The notes beneath the pieces were generated by a model. The model worked only from the letters and a program-made list of their open reading frames with translations. It did not search any database and was not told the origin of the DNA. This document shows, piece after piece, positions 33,540 to 42,870 of a stretch of DNA of 54,750 nt. Each line of letters starts with the position of its first letter. Within the stretch, counting starts at the first letter, position 1. Where the stretch lies: positions 1-54,750 of the forward strand of contig DIYF01000153.1 of the NCBI GenBank assembly GCA_002427745.1. The letters run 5' to 3'. Position numbers and translations under genes: made by a program. This stretch comes from Roseivirga sp. UBA6061 (GTDB taxonomy: Bacteria > Bacteroidota > Bacteroidia > Cytophagales > Cyclobacteriaceae).

Positions 33540-34517
33540 CTACTGATCCAGGGACTCGATCAGGTTTTTGATCGAGATTCTGTAGTGATCGTGTTTGATG
33601 AAGTTATCCTTATTGTTGCTAAAACCTCCATAGACGTGCAGGTACTCTCCCATGATAGATGCTCCCATATGGCGCCCTGCAAAATTGGTTTTGAAATACT
33701 CCGCTTTTTTGGCCTTGGTATCATAAACAATCAGCTGATTACCATCGTAAAAGTCGCCTGCGAGGATGAAGTAGCGACCATACTGTGCCAGGGCGTAAGA
33801 GGAAACAGGCCGGTCGAAGGGTTCCAGCTCCGTCCACGTTTTTTCCTTAAGGTTATACTGCCAGATGCTGGTCAGCGGATTTCTGTTGAATCCTCCGAAC
33901 ACATACAGGTTACCATCCACAATGCCGCCATTGGTCTCCATGGCCTTGGGCAGGTCTGGCAGCATCTCCATATGCCCTACTTCCAGATCATAGACAAAGA
34001 ATTTCTTACTGAACTGGAAATTAGCGGTACCGAACATGTTGCGTTCCATCCGGGTAGAACCACCAAAAAAGTATACCTTCTTTCCATCATTGGCAATCCC
34101 CATATCTTTGGCAGGTTCGGGCAGCGTACCGAGGGTGGTTACTTTAAAGTCATCAGGGTTGATCATTCTTATCTCGTCTACCAGCCCCACCGAAGTACCG
34201 TAGGGCCTGGTGCCTCCAAGTACCAATATGCCTTTATAGGCCTCCAGGTAAACAGAAGAAGCATATTTGGTAAGGGGTATTTCCTTAATCTCATTGGTAA
34301 TCCATATCTCGCTGCGGGTATCATAAATGTGGAGATATGAACTGAATCGCTTGAAGTCTTCTCCCCCGCCAAAAGCGTAAATCTCATCGGCAGATTGTGT
34401 ATAGCCAAAGGCGTAAGCCTCATTTGGCATAATGGCCATCTTTTCAAAGATTAACTTTTTCTGTGCGGATAAGAGTGTGCAACAAAGAAGGGCTAGTGAG
34501 GTAAAAATGACTTTCAT
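33540..34517 (-). CDS. Exported kelch-repeat beta-propeller protein
   Basis: A 325-residue protein with a signal peptide (1-19, LLSAQ). At least five kelch repeats are seen, with motifs YAFGGGEDF, LVLGGTRPYG, YFFGGSTRME, YVFGGFNRNP and HVYGGFSNN, each near a beta-strand pair. This would form a six-bladed propeller in the periplasm. Probably a carbohydrate- or protein-binding module; there are no catalytic residues to assign. Same strand as the NTF2-like gene and followed upstream by the fatty acid hydroxylase gene. Confidence 0.85.
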   Translation of the reverse strand: MKVIFTSLALLCCTLLSAQKKLIFEKMAIMPNEAYAFGYTQSADEIYAFGGGEDFKRFSSYLHIYDTRSEIWITNEIKEIPLTKYASSVYLEAYKGILVLGGTRPYGTSVGLVDEIRMINPDDFKVTTLGTLPEPAKDMGIANDGKKVYFFGGSTRMERNMFGTANFQFSKKFFVYDLEVGHMEMLPDLPKAMETNGGIVDGNLYVFGGFNRNPLTSIWQYNLKEKTWTELEPFDRPVSSYALAQYGRYFILAGDFYDGNQLIVYDTKAKKAEYFKTNFAGRHMGASIMGEYLHVYGGFSNNKDNFIKHDHYRISIKNLIESLDQ

Positions 34518-34659
34518 GATGGCTGTTGTTGAGTTTGATGTGAGTATTGATAAAACAGGAATTAATATTCAACTGTTTCGATATCAAGCAAAAAACGTGC
34601 GAGCCAACCAGTTTTACGAAGAAAACCTGAGATCAGGTCAGGCTGCCTTTACTTCCGTA

Positions 34660-35547
34660 TTACTTTTTACGAAAACCATAGGTAATCTGCTTCCAGAAAG
34701 TCTTTGGAAACTGAGATACCCCGGGAAAACCAAGCCTGATAGATTTGCCGCTAAACGGAATGTAAGCTGTACCAAAGAGATAATCCCAAACACTGAGCGT
34801 CAAACCAAAATTCACCCCTCTCTGTCTGTCTTCCGGCAAATCATGCGCATGGTGCCACATATGCATATTCGGGTTGTTGAAGATATATTTTAACGGTCCC
34901 AGGTTTACCTTGATATTCGCATGATTCCAATGCCCTACCGCCAGGGTGAACATGTGGACAAAAAAGAAATCCTCAATTCCAAAGCCAATCATAGCCAAAG
35001 GCAGGTACTCTATGCTTCTGTAAACAAAGGTTTCCATCCAGTGGTATCTCAGGTGAGCTGCAAAGCCCATCTGTTCTACAGAGTGATGCACCTGATGAAA
35101 CCTCCAGAGAGCCGGTACCGCATGGAGTAGTCTGTGCACCCACCACTGCACAAAATCGCGTACGACAAAGAGCAATAACAGCTGAGCCAACTTGGGCCAG
35201 GTCTCAATATGAAAAGCCACCGTATTGGAGATTCCCATGATCCCCAGGAGGTCGTTGAAGGCATCCACAACTACCATCGACAAGGCATTGAACAGAATAA
35301 GAGAAAACAGAAAAAAGTTGAAAAACATGTAAAAAGCATCCAGCCAGAAGTCTTTTCTGAACTTAGGCTGGTCTTCACGCCATGGTTTGAGCCACTCCCA
35401 CAGCATAAAGAGCACAGAAACCAGAACAAGTGCCCAGAAGTAATTTTGCCAGACAGGCTTATAATCGTACTGAAAGGTGATTTCCTGCCATAAATATCTG
35501 GCATAACCCTGATAGGCTTCTCTGATTAAGTCCCAATAATGTTCCAT
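34660..35547 (-). CDS. Sterol desaturase / fatty acid hydroxylase superfamily membrane enzyme
   Basis: A 295-residue integral membrane protein with the diiron His-box pattern: HRLLH (WWVHRLLHAVPALWRFH), HQVHH and, late, HMWHH, plus HWNHAN. Several hydrophobic segments surround them. Members hydroxylate or desaturate lipids (sterols, carotenoids, fatty acids) using O2 and two irons. The substrate is not clear from sequence; a membrane lipid is the best guess. Preceded on the same strand by no other gene; a large divergent metalloprotease starts 120 bases away. Confidence 0.92.
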   Translation of the reverse strand: MEHYWDLIREAYQGYARYLWQEITFQYDYKPVWQNYFWALVLVSVLFMLWEWLKPWREDQPKFRKDFWLDAFYMFFNFFLFSLILFNALSMVVVDAFNDLLGIMGISNTVAFHIETWPKLAQLLLLFVVRDFVQWWVHRLLHAVPALWRFHQVHHSVEQMGFAAHLRYHWMETFVYRSIEYLPLAMIGFGIEDFFFVHMFTLAVGHWNHANIKVNLGPLKYIFNNPNMHMWHHAHDLPEDRQRGVNFGLTLSVWDYLFGTAYIPFSGKSIRLGFPGVSQFPKTFWKQITYGFRKK

Positions 35548-35667
35548 TCAAATAGCAATTGCCACTATACCACTAACATAACTAAAACCCCTTTATAAGA
35601 ATAAAGATTTCTGTTCAGCTTCTTTTCTTGTTGTTTACTGGTCAAGCCAAAAACAAAATGTCCCAGT

Positions 35668-38151
35668 ATGAAGAAAAATCGCTTAGTGATATTCCTGTTA
35701 TCTGCCATGCTTGTTGGCAGTGCACCTTTTTCACATGAGCTCAATGCTCAACGTAAAAAGAAGAAGAAAGGAAAGGATGAAACCACTCAAACCACTGCCC
35801 CCAAACCCGCTCCTAAAAAGAAGCCCGGCAAAACTTATCAATCTGTAATCAAAGGGCTGGAAACAGACGAAGGGCTGTTTAAAGTTCACAAGTCAGATGA
35901 GAAAGTGCTTTATGAAATCCCCAAATCAGAGCTTGGCAAAGATATGCTATGGGTGACACGCCTGGTACAGACGCCTCCCGACTACAGCGGCTTTACGGCC
36001 AGTGGTAGTAAAGTAGGCGAACAGGTGGTACGTTGGGAAAAAGAGCAGGGCAAAATCATGCTCCGTAAGATTCAGTACCGCAACGTGGCGGACAGCAACT
36101 CTGCCATTTTCAATTCTGTGGCAGCTAATAACCTCGCTCCCATTATAGCCGCTTTCAAAATAGAAGCACAGCCCGAAGATTCTTCGGCTTATGTGATCAA
36201 TGTAACGAATCTCTTTAAGCAGGATGTAAAAGCTATCAGCGGGATTCCGGGATTTTCCAGAAGTCGTTTTCAGGTAAGAAGGCTGGACGGCAATCGCAGC
36301 TATATCAAATCTGTGAAGAGTTTCCCTATTAATGTAGAGGTACGTCAGGTCATGACCTTCGATGCCGGCAGGCCACCGTCAGAGGCCAATACCGGCTCTA
36401 TCACCCTGATGGTGGGTCAGTCCATGCTCAAATTGCCTGAAGATATGATGCAGCCAAGACTGGCCGATGAACGTGTGGGCTGGTTCACACTGACACAGAC
36501 TGACTTCAGTCTGGATGAACAAAAAGCCGCTACCAAAACCTATTTGAGACGCTGGAGACTGGAGCCCAAAGATCCTGCTGCCTACGCACGGGGTGAGTTG
36601 GTAGAACCTGTAAAACCTATTGTCTACTACCTTGATCCGGGAACGCCCGAGAAATTCAAGAAATGGTTTAAGCTGGGTATTGAAGACTGGCAGGCCGCTT
36701 TTGAAGAAGCAGGTTTTAAAAATGCCATTCTGGCCAAAGACCCTCCTACCAAAGAAGAAGATCCTGACTGGAGTCCTGAAGATGCCCGCTACTCTACTGT
36801 TCGTTATGTAGCCAACTATACGCGAAATGCTGTAGGCCCCAGTACTTCTGATCCCCGTACGGGCGAAATCATAGAAAGTGATATAATGTGGTTTCATAAT
36901 CACCTGAGGTCTTACCGCAACTGGTTTATGATACAGACCGGTGCAGCCAACCCCAACGCCCGTTCACTGAACATGCGTGAGGAAGATATCGGGGAAATGA
37001 TGCGTCAGGTAATCGCCCATGAGATTGGCCATGCCCTGGGGCTACCTCACAATATGAAATCCAGTTCTTCTTACCCTGTAGAGTCTTACAGAGATCCTGA
37101 GTTTGCTGCTGAATTTGGCGTTGCTCCTACTATCATGGATTATGCCCGACTCAACTATATCGCGCAGCCCGGAGATGGTGTAACCAGATTTATCAGGAAA
37201 CTGGGACCCTATGACAAGTATTCCATCAACTGGGGATACCGCGTTGTTCCGGGAGCCAATAGCCCGGAAGAAGAACTCAAGACACTTGATCAGTGGATTC
37301 TGGACAAAGCTGATGATCCCCGATTCCGTTTTGGCGGTAGTCGGGGTACTGATCCGGAATCGCAGACGGAGGACTTAGGTGACAACTCAGTGAAAGCCAG
37401 TACCTATGGTATGCAAAACCTCATGAAGGTAGTGCCCAACCTGCTTGAGTGGACTACCACTGATGGTGAGGACTACAGCGATACCCGTGAGATTTACGGA
37501 GAGATACTGGGGCAGTGGAGACGCTTTGTGGGTCATGTAGCCACCAATGTGGGCGGCATCATAGAAAATAAGAAGTCCAGCGACCAGGAAGGTGCCGTGT
37601 TTACCGTAGTACCTGAAAAGCAACAGGTAGAGGCCATGAAATGGATGCATCAGCATGCTTTCAATTCACCACAATGGCTACTTGATGAGGAATTGTTGAG
37701 AAGAATGGAAAACTACGGTGCCGTTGAGCGCATCAGAAATGTCCAGACTTCTTTCCTCAATAGCCTGTTGGACCCTACGCGGGCCCAGCGACTTATCGAA
37801 GCAGAAGCATTTAAAGGGCGCAACACCTACACGGTTTATCAGCTCTTTGGCGATGTGAGAAAGGGGCTCTTCTCCGAACTGGCATCAACCAAAAATATTG
37901 ATACCTATCGCAGAAATCTGCAGCGTGCCTTCGTGACTCGTATGGAATATATGATGAATAACGAAGCCAACCCTTTCCAGGCCAGGCAGGTAAGCATCAG
38001 TCAGTCTGATATCAGGCCGGCCGTCCGTGCTGAACTGAGAGCCCTGAAAAGTCAGGTTACGTCAGCCAAAGGTAAATACAGCGACAGAGCCAGCAAGGTG
38101 CATCTGGAAGACTTATTGGAAAGAATTGACAGTATTCTTGATCCTAAGTAG
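35668..38151 (+). CDS. Large exported zinc-dependent metalloprotease (DUF5117/DUF5118/DUF4953 type)
   Basis: An 827-residue exported protein (signal peptide about 1-27) with a Lys/Thr/Pro-rich linker. HEIGHALGLPHN (about residue 451) is the metzincin-type zinc site, with TIMDYARLNYI some 35 residues later as the Met-turn-like segment. The flanking domains (SELGKDMLWVTRLVQTPPDYSGF; YLDPGTPEKFKKWFKLGIEDWQAAFEEAGFKNAI) match the DUF5118/5117/4953 proteins common in Bacteroidota. A protease acting outside the inner membrane on an unknown substrate. A perfect hairpin terminator follows at 38195-38217. Confidence 0.92.
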   Translation: MKKNRLVIFLLSAMLVGSAPFSHELNAQRKKKKKGKDETTQTTAPKPAPKKKPGKTYQSVIKGLETDEGLFKVHKSDEKVLYEIPKSELGKDMLWVTRLVQTPPDYSGFTASGSKVGEQVVRWEKEQGKIMLRKIQYRNVADSNSAIFNSVAANNLAPIIAAFKIEAQPEDSSAYVINVTNLFKQDVKAISGIPGFSRSRFQVRRLDGNRSYIKSVKSFPINVEVRQVMTFDAGRPPSEANTGSITLMVGQSMLKLPEDMMQPRLADERVGWFTLTQTDFSLDEQKAATKTYLRRWRLEPKDPAAYARGELVEPVKPIVYYLDPGTPEKFKKWFKLGIEDWQAAFEEAGFKNAILAKDPPTKEEDPDWSPEDARYSTVRYVANYTRNAVGPSTSDPRTGEIIESDIMWFHNHLRSYRNWFMIQTGAANPNARSLNMREEDIGEMMRQVIAHEIGHALGLPHNMKSSSSYPVESYRDPEFAAEFGVAPTIMDYARLNYIAQPGDGVTRFIRKLGPYDKYSINWGYRVVPGANSPEEELKTLDQWILDKADDPRFRFGGSRGTDPESQTEDLGDNSVKASTYGMQNLMKVVPNLLEWTTTDGEDYSDTREIYGEILGQWRRFVGHVATNVGGIIENKKSSDQEGAVFTVVPEKQQVEAMKWMHQHAFNSPQWLLDEELLRRMENYGAVERIRNVQTSFLNSLLDPTRAQRLIEAEAFKGRNTYTVYQLFGDVRKGLFSELASTKNIDTYRRNLQRAFVTRMEYMMNNEANPFQARQVSISQSDIRPAVRAELRALKSQVTSAKGKYSDRASKVHLEDLLERIDSILDPK

Positions 38152-38194
38152 CACAGCTGCCATACATAATATTGACGAAACAGTCAGAAACGGA

Positions 38195-38217
38195 AAAGGG
38201 CCCCGTACGGGCCCTTT
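38195..38217 (+). terminator. Terminator of the metalloprotease gene
   Basis: AAAGGGCCC (38195-38203) pairs perfectly with GGGCCCTTT (38209-38217) around the loop CGTAC. It begins 43 bases after the stop codon. The A and T ends make it possibly bidirectional. Confidence 0.85.
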
Positions 38218-38650
38218 ATCTGTCTACAGAAGCTTTTATAGAAGACAACCAATCTGCTCTTACTTCTGTACCTCAACTCAACCTGTGGCCGGCTTTCCTG
38301 CATTCAGGCTGCCGGCCGGGTTATTTTTAATGTCATGGGTTGGCATGGTGCGCCTGACTGTCTTGCCGGTAATTAGCAGGAAGGCTCCGTACGAGCCCTC
38401 CTTCCACTACTAAATACATAGACTCACCATCTATATTGTTTTGGTAAAATCAATCTACTACCGCTCCTAACTCTCAGCTAACAGCATTAAATGGAAAACC
38501 TGCAGGTAAATCCGTTGTGTGTGAGGATAAATGCTTTTGTACGAAAACCCCGGCTACTTCCGGGCACAAGCAAACAGTCCTATCGATTAACTCCATCAAT
38601 ATGTAACAGATAATGATAAATGGGTCAGGACTTTTAATGAGCGACTTTGC

Positions 38651-38677
38651 CTGCGCTATAAGTGTAGGTTTTGATTT
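38651..38677. repeat. Copy 1 of a flanking direct repeat (CTGCGC ... TATAAGTGTAGG ... TTTTGATTT)
   Basis: CTGCGC followed directly by TATAAGTGTAGG and TTTTGATTT. A second copy with small insertions is at 39594-39625, in the same orientation, so the LytTR gene is bracketed. The origin is unknown. Confidence 0.6.
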
Positions 38678-38685
38678 GACGGTCG

Positions 38686-39438
38686 TTATCGGTTCCAGTT
38701 TTTCAGGATGTTCATAAGACTGTCTTTTTTCCTGACTGAAACGGGCAGTACACCCCCATTCTCCATGATCACCACGCCCCCATCTGCCCTTTCAAAGCGT
38801 TTGATATGGTTTATATTAACCAGATAAGAATTATGTATTCGAACGAAGTCGTGGCCGGACAGCACCTCTTCATAAGACTTCAGATTTCTCGACACCATGA
38901 TTTCCGTACCCTCTATTAACTTAAAGCGAGTATAGCTTCCTTCAGCCACACACCATACAATCTCTTCGATTTTCACAAGGTGCATACTCTCGTAGTCACT
39001 GAGTACAATCTTTTTCTTTCTGGAATGGCCTCCGCTTAAGTGTTCGGTGAGTACAGCCACCTGTTTTTCAAGATCATTGACCCTTTTTGCCCGGTTGTGC
39101 TTTTTCAGAGCCGCTATCAGGTCATCAGGGTCTACCGGTTTAAGCAAAAAATCTATAGCACTGCATTTAAAAGCATCAATCGCGTATTTATCATGCGCAG
39201 TAATGAAAATTACATGAAGTTGCTTGTAACTGAGTTTTTTTACCAGTTCAATCCCCGTACCGTCATCCATTTCCACATCCAGAAACACTACTTCCGGGTT
39301 GAGCTCAAGTATAAGCTTCTCCGCACTCCGGCAATCTTCTGCCGAACCGATAACTTCCACTTCCGGGCAGTAATGGGTCAGCAAGGTCTTGAGAGAGCTC
39401 ACCATATGAGGTTCGTTATCAACAATGACGGCATTCAT
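38686..39438 (-). CDS. LytTR-type response regulator
   Basis: A 250-residue response regulator. Residues 1-120 are a CheY-like receiver with the phospho-acceptor Asp in EVVFLDVEMDDG (about 54), FITAHDKYAI and the Lys in DFLLKPVD. Residues about 145-250 are a LytTR DNA-binding domain (LSDYESMHLVKIEEIVWCVAEGSYTRFKL, HDFVRIHNSYLVNINHIKRFE). No histidine kinase gene is adjacent, so it is an orphan and its partner must lie elsewhere. It is flanked by two copies of a repeat (38651-38677 and 39594-39625). Confidence 0.93.
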   Translation of the reverse strand: MNAVIVDNEPHMVSSLKTLLTHYCPEVEVIGSAEDCRSAEKLILELNPEVVFLDVEMDDGTGIELVKKLSYKQLHVIFITAHDKYAIDAFKCSAIDFLLKPVDPDDLIAALKKHNRAKRVNDLEKQVAVLTEHLSGGHSRKKKIVLSDYESMHLVKIEEIVWCVAEGSYTRFKLIEGTEIMVSRNLKSYEEVLSGHDFVRIHNSYLVNINHIKRFERADGGVVIMENGGVLPVSVRKKDSLMNILKNWNR

Positions 39439-39765
39439 GCGATCGCAAAGTATGGAAATTCAAAAAGACTGAAACATGTTTGATATGCCTGCTGTGAGAA
39501 CAGGCTCCCGGAAAAAATAGCGTAGTGGCTGTCATGAGTATCAAAATTTAATACATCCTCTCTGAGTAATGTACTCAAATTCTTCCTGGTCTTCTGCGCG
39601 TTTTATAAGTGTAGGCTTTTGATTTATATCTGTAGATTTTCTAACAGTAAGTCACAGAATTTTCAGCCCGAAAACGATTACTACCACTCCTATATTTCAC
39701 TTTGAAAAGGGGGACGCTTTGCACTATATTACCATATTAAATAGTCGCAAACCAAAGCAATTAGA
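39439..39765. other. 327-bp divergent intergenic region
   Basis: This lies between the LytTR response regulator (minus) and the amidohydrolase operon (plus) and must contain both promoters. It contains the second copy of the flanking repeat (39594-39625). No gene seen, and no clear promoter pair could be fixed. Confidence 0.5.
39594..39625. repeat. Copy 2 of the direct repeat flanking the LytTR gene
   Basis: CTGCGC (39594-39599), then GTTT, then TATAAGTGTAGG, an inserted C and TTTTGATTT (to 39625). It differs from copy 1 by a 4-base and a 1-base insertion. It sits about 160 bases upstream of the LytTR start and about 140 bases upstream of the amidohydrolase operon. Confidence 0.6.
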
Positions 39766-41475
39766 ATGAAACTAAACCTTAAGAAAACATTTCGCTCTGT
39801 TTTCCTTCTACTGCTATCCGTAACCACGCTGGGCCTTCAGGCTCAAAGCGACCCTACGGGTGAGTCAGCAGTTACCCGCACCTACGCCATTACCAATGCT
39901 ACCGTGGTACAGGCTCCTGGTCAGGAAATAAAGGAAGGCACCGTAGTGATCAAAGACGGTCTGATACAAGCCGTAGGCACCAATGTCAATATCCCGGCTG
40001 ATGCCCAGGTAATAGACGCCAAGGGCCTGTATGTGTATGCCGGCTTTATAGACGGCCTGGCCAACACCGGAGCCAAAAGACCCAAGTCAATGCCGCGTCC
40101 GAGTAACCTTTTCACTCCGGATCCACCCAACGACTTTGCAGGTATTACACCAGAAAACAGTGTTACCTCTCAGCTGGACATCAGCAGTGCCGGTATTGGT
40201 AGCATGAGAAAATCTGGTTTTGCGATTTCACACACCGTTCCCTATGGAAGGATGCTGCCAGGTTCAGGTTCTCTGATTCTGCTGGCAGATGTGGATCATA
40301 TGGACGAAATGATCCTGGCAAAAGATGTTGCCCTTTACTCTCAGTTTACCGGAGCACCCGGAGCCTACCCCAACAACATTCTGGGGATTATGGCCAAGTG
40401 GAGAAACCTGTACAGAAATGCTGTCAACGAAAAATCGCACAGTGATATGTACGCCAGCAACCCGGAGGGACTACCCCGCCCCAGTGCTGACAGGGTAAGT
40501 CAGGCATTCTTTCCGGTGATCACTAAGGAAAAACCAGTGATGTTTGACGTGAGCAGCATGCTTGATGTAAGACGCGCCATGAGACTACAAGGCGACCTGG
40601 GCTTTGACCTGGTGCTGGCCGGTGTAGAGCAGTCATGGATGGTGATTGACGAATTGAAGGCCACGGGAACTCCTGTCTTCATTGGTCTTGATTTGCCGGA
40701 TGAACCAAAAGACAGTAAAGACAAAGACAAGTCAGAAGAAGTGACAGCGCTGGAAGCCAGAAGAATGGAATTCTACAAGCAACACGTTTCTCAGGCAGCC
40801 GAACTTGAAAAAGCGGGCATTACCTTCGGCTTCTCTACCAAAGGAACACGTGGTAACAAAGTGAAGGGCCATGTTATGACCCTGATAGAAAATGGGCTGA
40901 GTGAGAATACCGCACTCGCTGCTCTGACCACCAACCCCGCTTCTATGCTGGGCATTGATAAAGTAGCCGGCACGGTGGAAGCCGGTAAAATGGCCAACCT
41001 GATGATTTCTACTGCCCCTTACTTCACCAAAGACTCACAGATCAAAATGATGTTTGTAGATGGTGATAAGTATGAGTATGAAGTGAAGGAAAAGAAAGCC
41101 AAGAAAAAGAAAGATGCTGATGCTGAGCCGGCAGCTGCTCCTGCGGCCTCTTCCGGTAGCGACCCGATTGTGGGAACATGGTCTTTCAGCTTTACTACTC
41201 CCGGTGGTGAGCAAACCGGCAAAATGATCATCAAAAAAGAAGAAGGCAATTACACAGGTGTTCTCACCAGTGATGATGGTTCTCCTGATAATGACATGAA
41301 TGATATCAGCTATCGTGACGGAGAGCTCAATTTCAGCTTTTCTATCGATGCAGGCGGACAATCTGTAGATATCGTGGTAGAAGGAACTGTGGAAGGCAAG
41401 AACTACAGCGCAGAGGCCTCTGTAGCAGCTTTCAATGTCACCTTCGAATTAACTGCTACCAAGGACGACAAATAA
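39766..41475 (+). CDS. Amidohydrolase-fold protein 1, without metal ligands, with C-terminal beta domain
   Basis: A 569-residue exported protein (signal peptide 1-26, LQAQ). The amidohydrolase-like body (about 40-430) has the beta-sandwich start (TVVIKDGLIQAVGTNV) and the C-terminal GTVEAGKMANLMI motif, but the usual PGFIDxHxH is YAGFIDGLANTG, and the later His and Asp ligands are absent, so it should not hydrolyse by the normal metal mechanism. After a Lys/Ala-rich linker (about 440-460), residues 465-569 form a lipocalin-like beta domain (DPIVGTWSFSFTTPGGEQTG, VEGTVEGKNYSAEAS). First gene of a three-gene operon; the next starts 18 bases later. Confidence 0.85.
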   Translation: MKLNLKKTFRSVFLLLLSVTTLGLQAQSDPTGESAVTRTYAITNATVVQAPGQEIKEGTVVIKDGLIQAVGTNVNIPADAQVIDAKGLYVYAGFIDGLANTGAKRPKSMPRPSNLFTPDPPNDFAGITPENSVTSQLDISSAGIGSMRKSGFAISHTVPYGRMLPGSGSLILLADVDHMDEMILAKDVALYSQFTGAPGAYPNNILGIMAKWRNLYRNAVNEKSHSDMYASNPEGLPRPSADRVSQAFFPVITKEKPVMFDVSSMLDVRRAMRLQGDLGFDLVLAGVEQSWMVIDELKATGTPVFIGLDLPDEPKDSKDKDKSEEVTALEARRMEFYKQHVSQAAELEKAGITFGFSTKGTRGNKVKGHVMTLIENGLSENTALAALTTNPASMLGIDKVAGTVEAGKMANLMISTAPYFTKDSQIKMMFVDGDKYEYEVKEKKAKKKKDADAEPAAAPAASSGSDPIVGTWSFSFTTPGGEQTGKMIIKKEEGNYTGVLTSDDGSPDNDMNDISYRDGELNFSFSIDAGGQSVDIVVEGTVEGKNYSAEASVAAFNVTFELTATKDDK

Positions 41476-41493
41476 GACTTTTAAAAAACTGAT

Positions 41494-42864
41494 ATGAAAA
41501 CCAGATATATCTTAATGACCCTGTTATTCGCCTTTTGTGCCGTCAGCTACGGACAGGTGAAGAAGGGTGATGTGCTGATTAAAAACGGCACAGTCATTAC
41601 CATTACAGATGGTACCAAAGAGAATACCGATATACTGATAAGGGATGGCAAAATCCAGAGAATAGGTAAAAACCTACGTACTCCAAGAGGTGTGACCGAG
41701 GTAGATGCCACGGGTAAATTCGTGATGCCGGGTATTATCGATGCGCACTCTCATATTGCAGGCAGTGCGATTAACGAAGGTACCAGCCAGGTAACTTCTG
41801 AAGTAAGCATGGAAGATGTAGTGAACCCACTGGATGTCTCTATCTACAGAGCCCTGGCGGGTGGTGTTACTTCCATTCACCTGATGCACGGCTCGGCCAA
41901 TGTGATTGGCGGACAGAATGAGACCATGAAACTTCGCTACGGTTCTACCAACCCGGACGATCTCAGATTTGAGGGAGCCCCCAGAACTATCAAGTTCGCG
42001 CTTGGTGAAAACCCTACAAGAGGTGGTCGCGCCAGAGGTATTCAGCCACAAAGCCGTATGGGTGTGGAGAATATGATCCGCAGCTCATTTACTGAGGCAC
42101 TCGCCTATGAGAAGAAATGGAAGGCCTATAATGCTGATAAGTCTGCCAGAAAAGTTGCTCCGGAGTATGATTTGAGGATGCAGACCCTGGTTGACATTCT
42201 GAACGGAGATATCATTGTACACTGTCACTCCTATCGTGCCGATGAAATCTACATGTTGATGAAAGTGTTCAACGACTTTAATATTCCGAACATAGTTTTT
42301 CAGCACGCCAATGAAGCCTACAAAGTAGCTCCCGAATTAGCAGCCTTTGGAGCGAGCGCATCTGTTTTTGCAGACTGGTGGGCTTATAAACTGGAGGTAT
42401 ACTACTCTACTGCCTACAACGCTACCATTCTTCAGGAAAATGGCGTGATGACCTCCATCAACTCCGATTCAGGAGAGCTTATCAGACACCTTTTCCATGA
42501 AGCTGCCAAAACGCAGAAGTATGGCAACCTCTCAGATGATGAGGCTTTGGCTATGATCACCCTGAACCCTGCCAAGCAGCTGGGTATCGACAAAAGAGTG
42601 GGCTCTATAGAAGTGGGTAAGGATGGTGATATCGCCATATTCGACAATCACCCATTGTCTGTATATGCTATCCCTCAATACACCTATATTGATGGTGTTA
42701 AGTACTTCGATATCAATGATGATAAGCCGGATCAGCGCATCTATATTAACCCTGAATCCTCTATTGAGGAAGTTCAGTTGTTTGAAAAGATGGATTTCAG
42801 CCACAGATGCATGGATGGCGTGGCCAGACATTATGGTGCAAACTTATTCAGACACAAGCATTAA
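41494..42864 (+). CDS. Amidohydrolase 2, metal ligands intact, exported
   Basis: A 456-residue exported protein (signal peptide 1-20). This is the only member of the trio with the full amidohydrolase metal site: H85-S-H87 in PGIIDAHSHIAG, His in VHCHSYRADEI, His in VFQHANEAYK and the Asp in SINSDSGELIRHLF, with GSIEVGKDGDIAIFDNHPL near the end. It resembles imidazolonepropionase-like and dipeptidase-like amidohydrolases of Bacteroidota; the substrate is unknown. It lies between two paralogues that lost these residues, 18 and 6 bases away, and may form a complex with them. Confidence 0.92.
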   Translation: MKTRYILMTLLFAFCAVSYGQVKKGDVLIKNGTVITITDGTKENTDILIRDGKIQRIGKNLRTPRGVTEVDATGKFVMPGIIDAHSHIAGSAINEGTSQVTSEVSMEDVVNPLDVSIYRALAGGVTSIHLMHGSANVIGGQNETMKLRYGSTNPDDLRFEGAPRTIKFALGENPTRGGRARGIQPQSRMGVENMIRSSFTEALAYEKKWKAYNADKSARKVAPEYDLRMQTLVDILNGDIIVHCHSYRADEIYMLMKVFNDFNIPNIVFQHANEAYKVAPELAAFGASASVFADWWAYKLEVYYSTAYNATILQENGVMTSINSDSGELIRHLFHEAAKTQKYGNLSDDEALAMITLNPAKQLGIDKRVGSIEVGKDGDIAIFDNHPLSVYAIPQYTYIDGVKYFDINDDKPDQRIYINPESSIEEVQLFEKMDFSHRCMDGVARHYGANLFRHKH

Positions 42865-42870
42865 GAAACT

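Larger units (their letters stand above)
38152..38685. other. 534-bp gene-free stretch with three hairpins and a repeat
   Basis: No convincing gene. It holds a terminator (38195-38217), a GC-rich two-step hairpin (GGCCGGC 38286-38292 with GCCGGCC 38310-38316, inner CCTG/CAGG) followed by a T-rich tail, a third hairpin with the same CGTAC loop (38379-38401), and the first copy of a repeat that also lies upstream of the LytTR response regulator (38651-38677). Confidence 0.6.
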
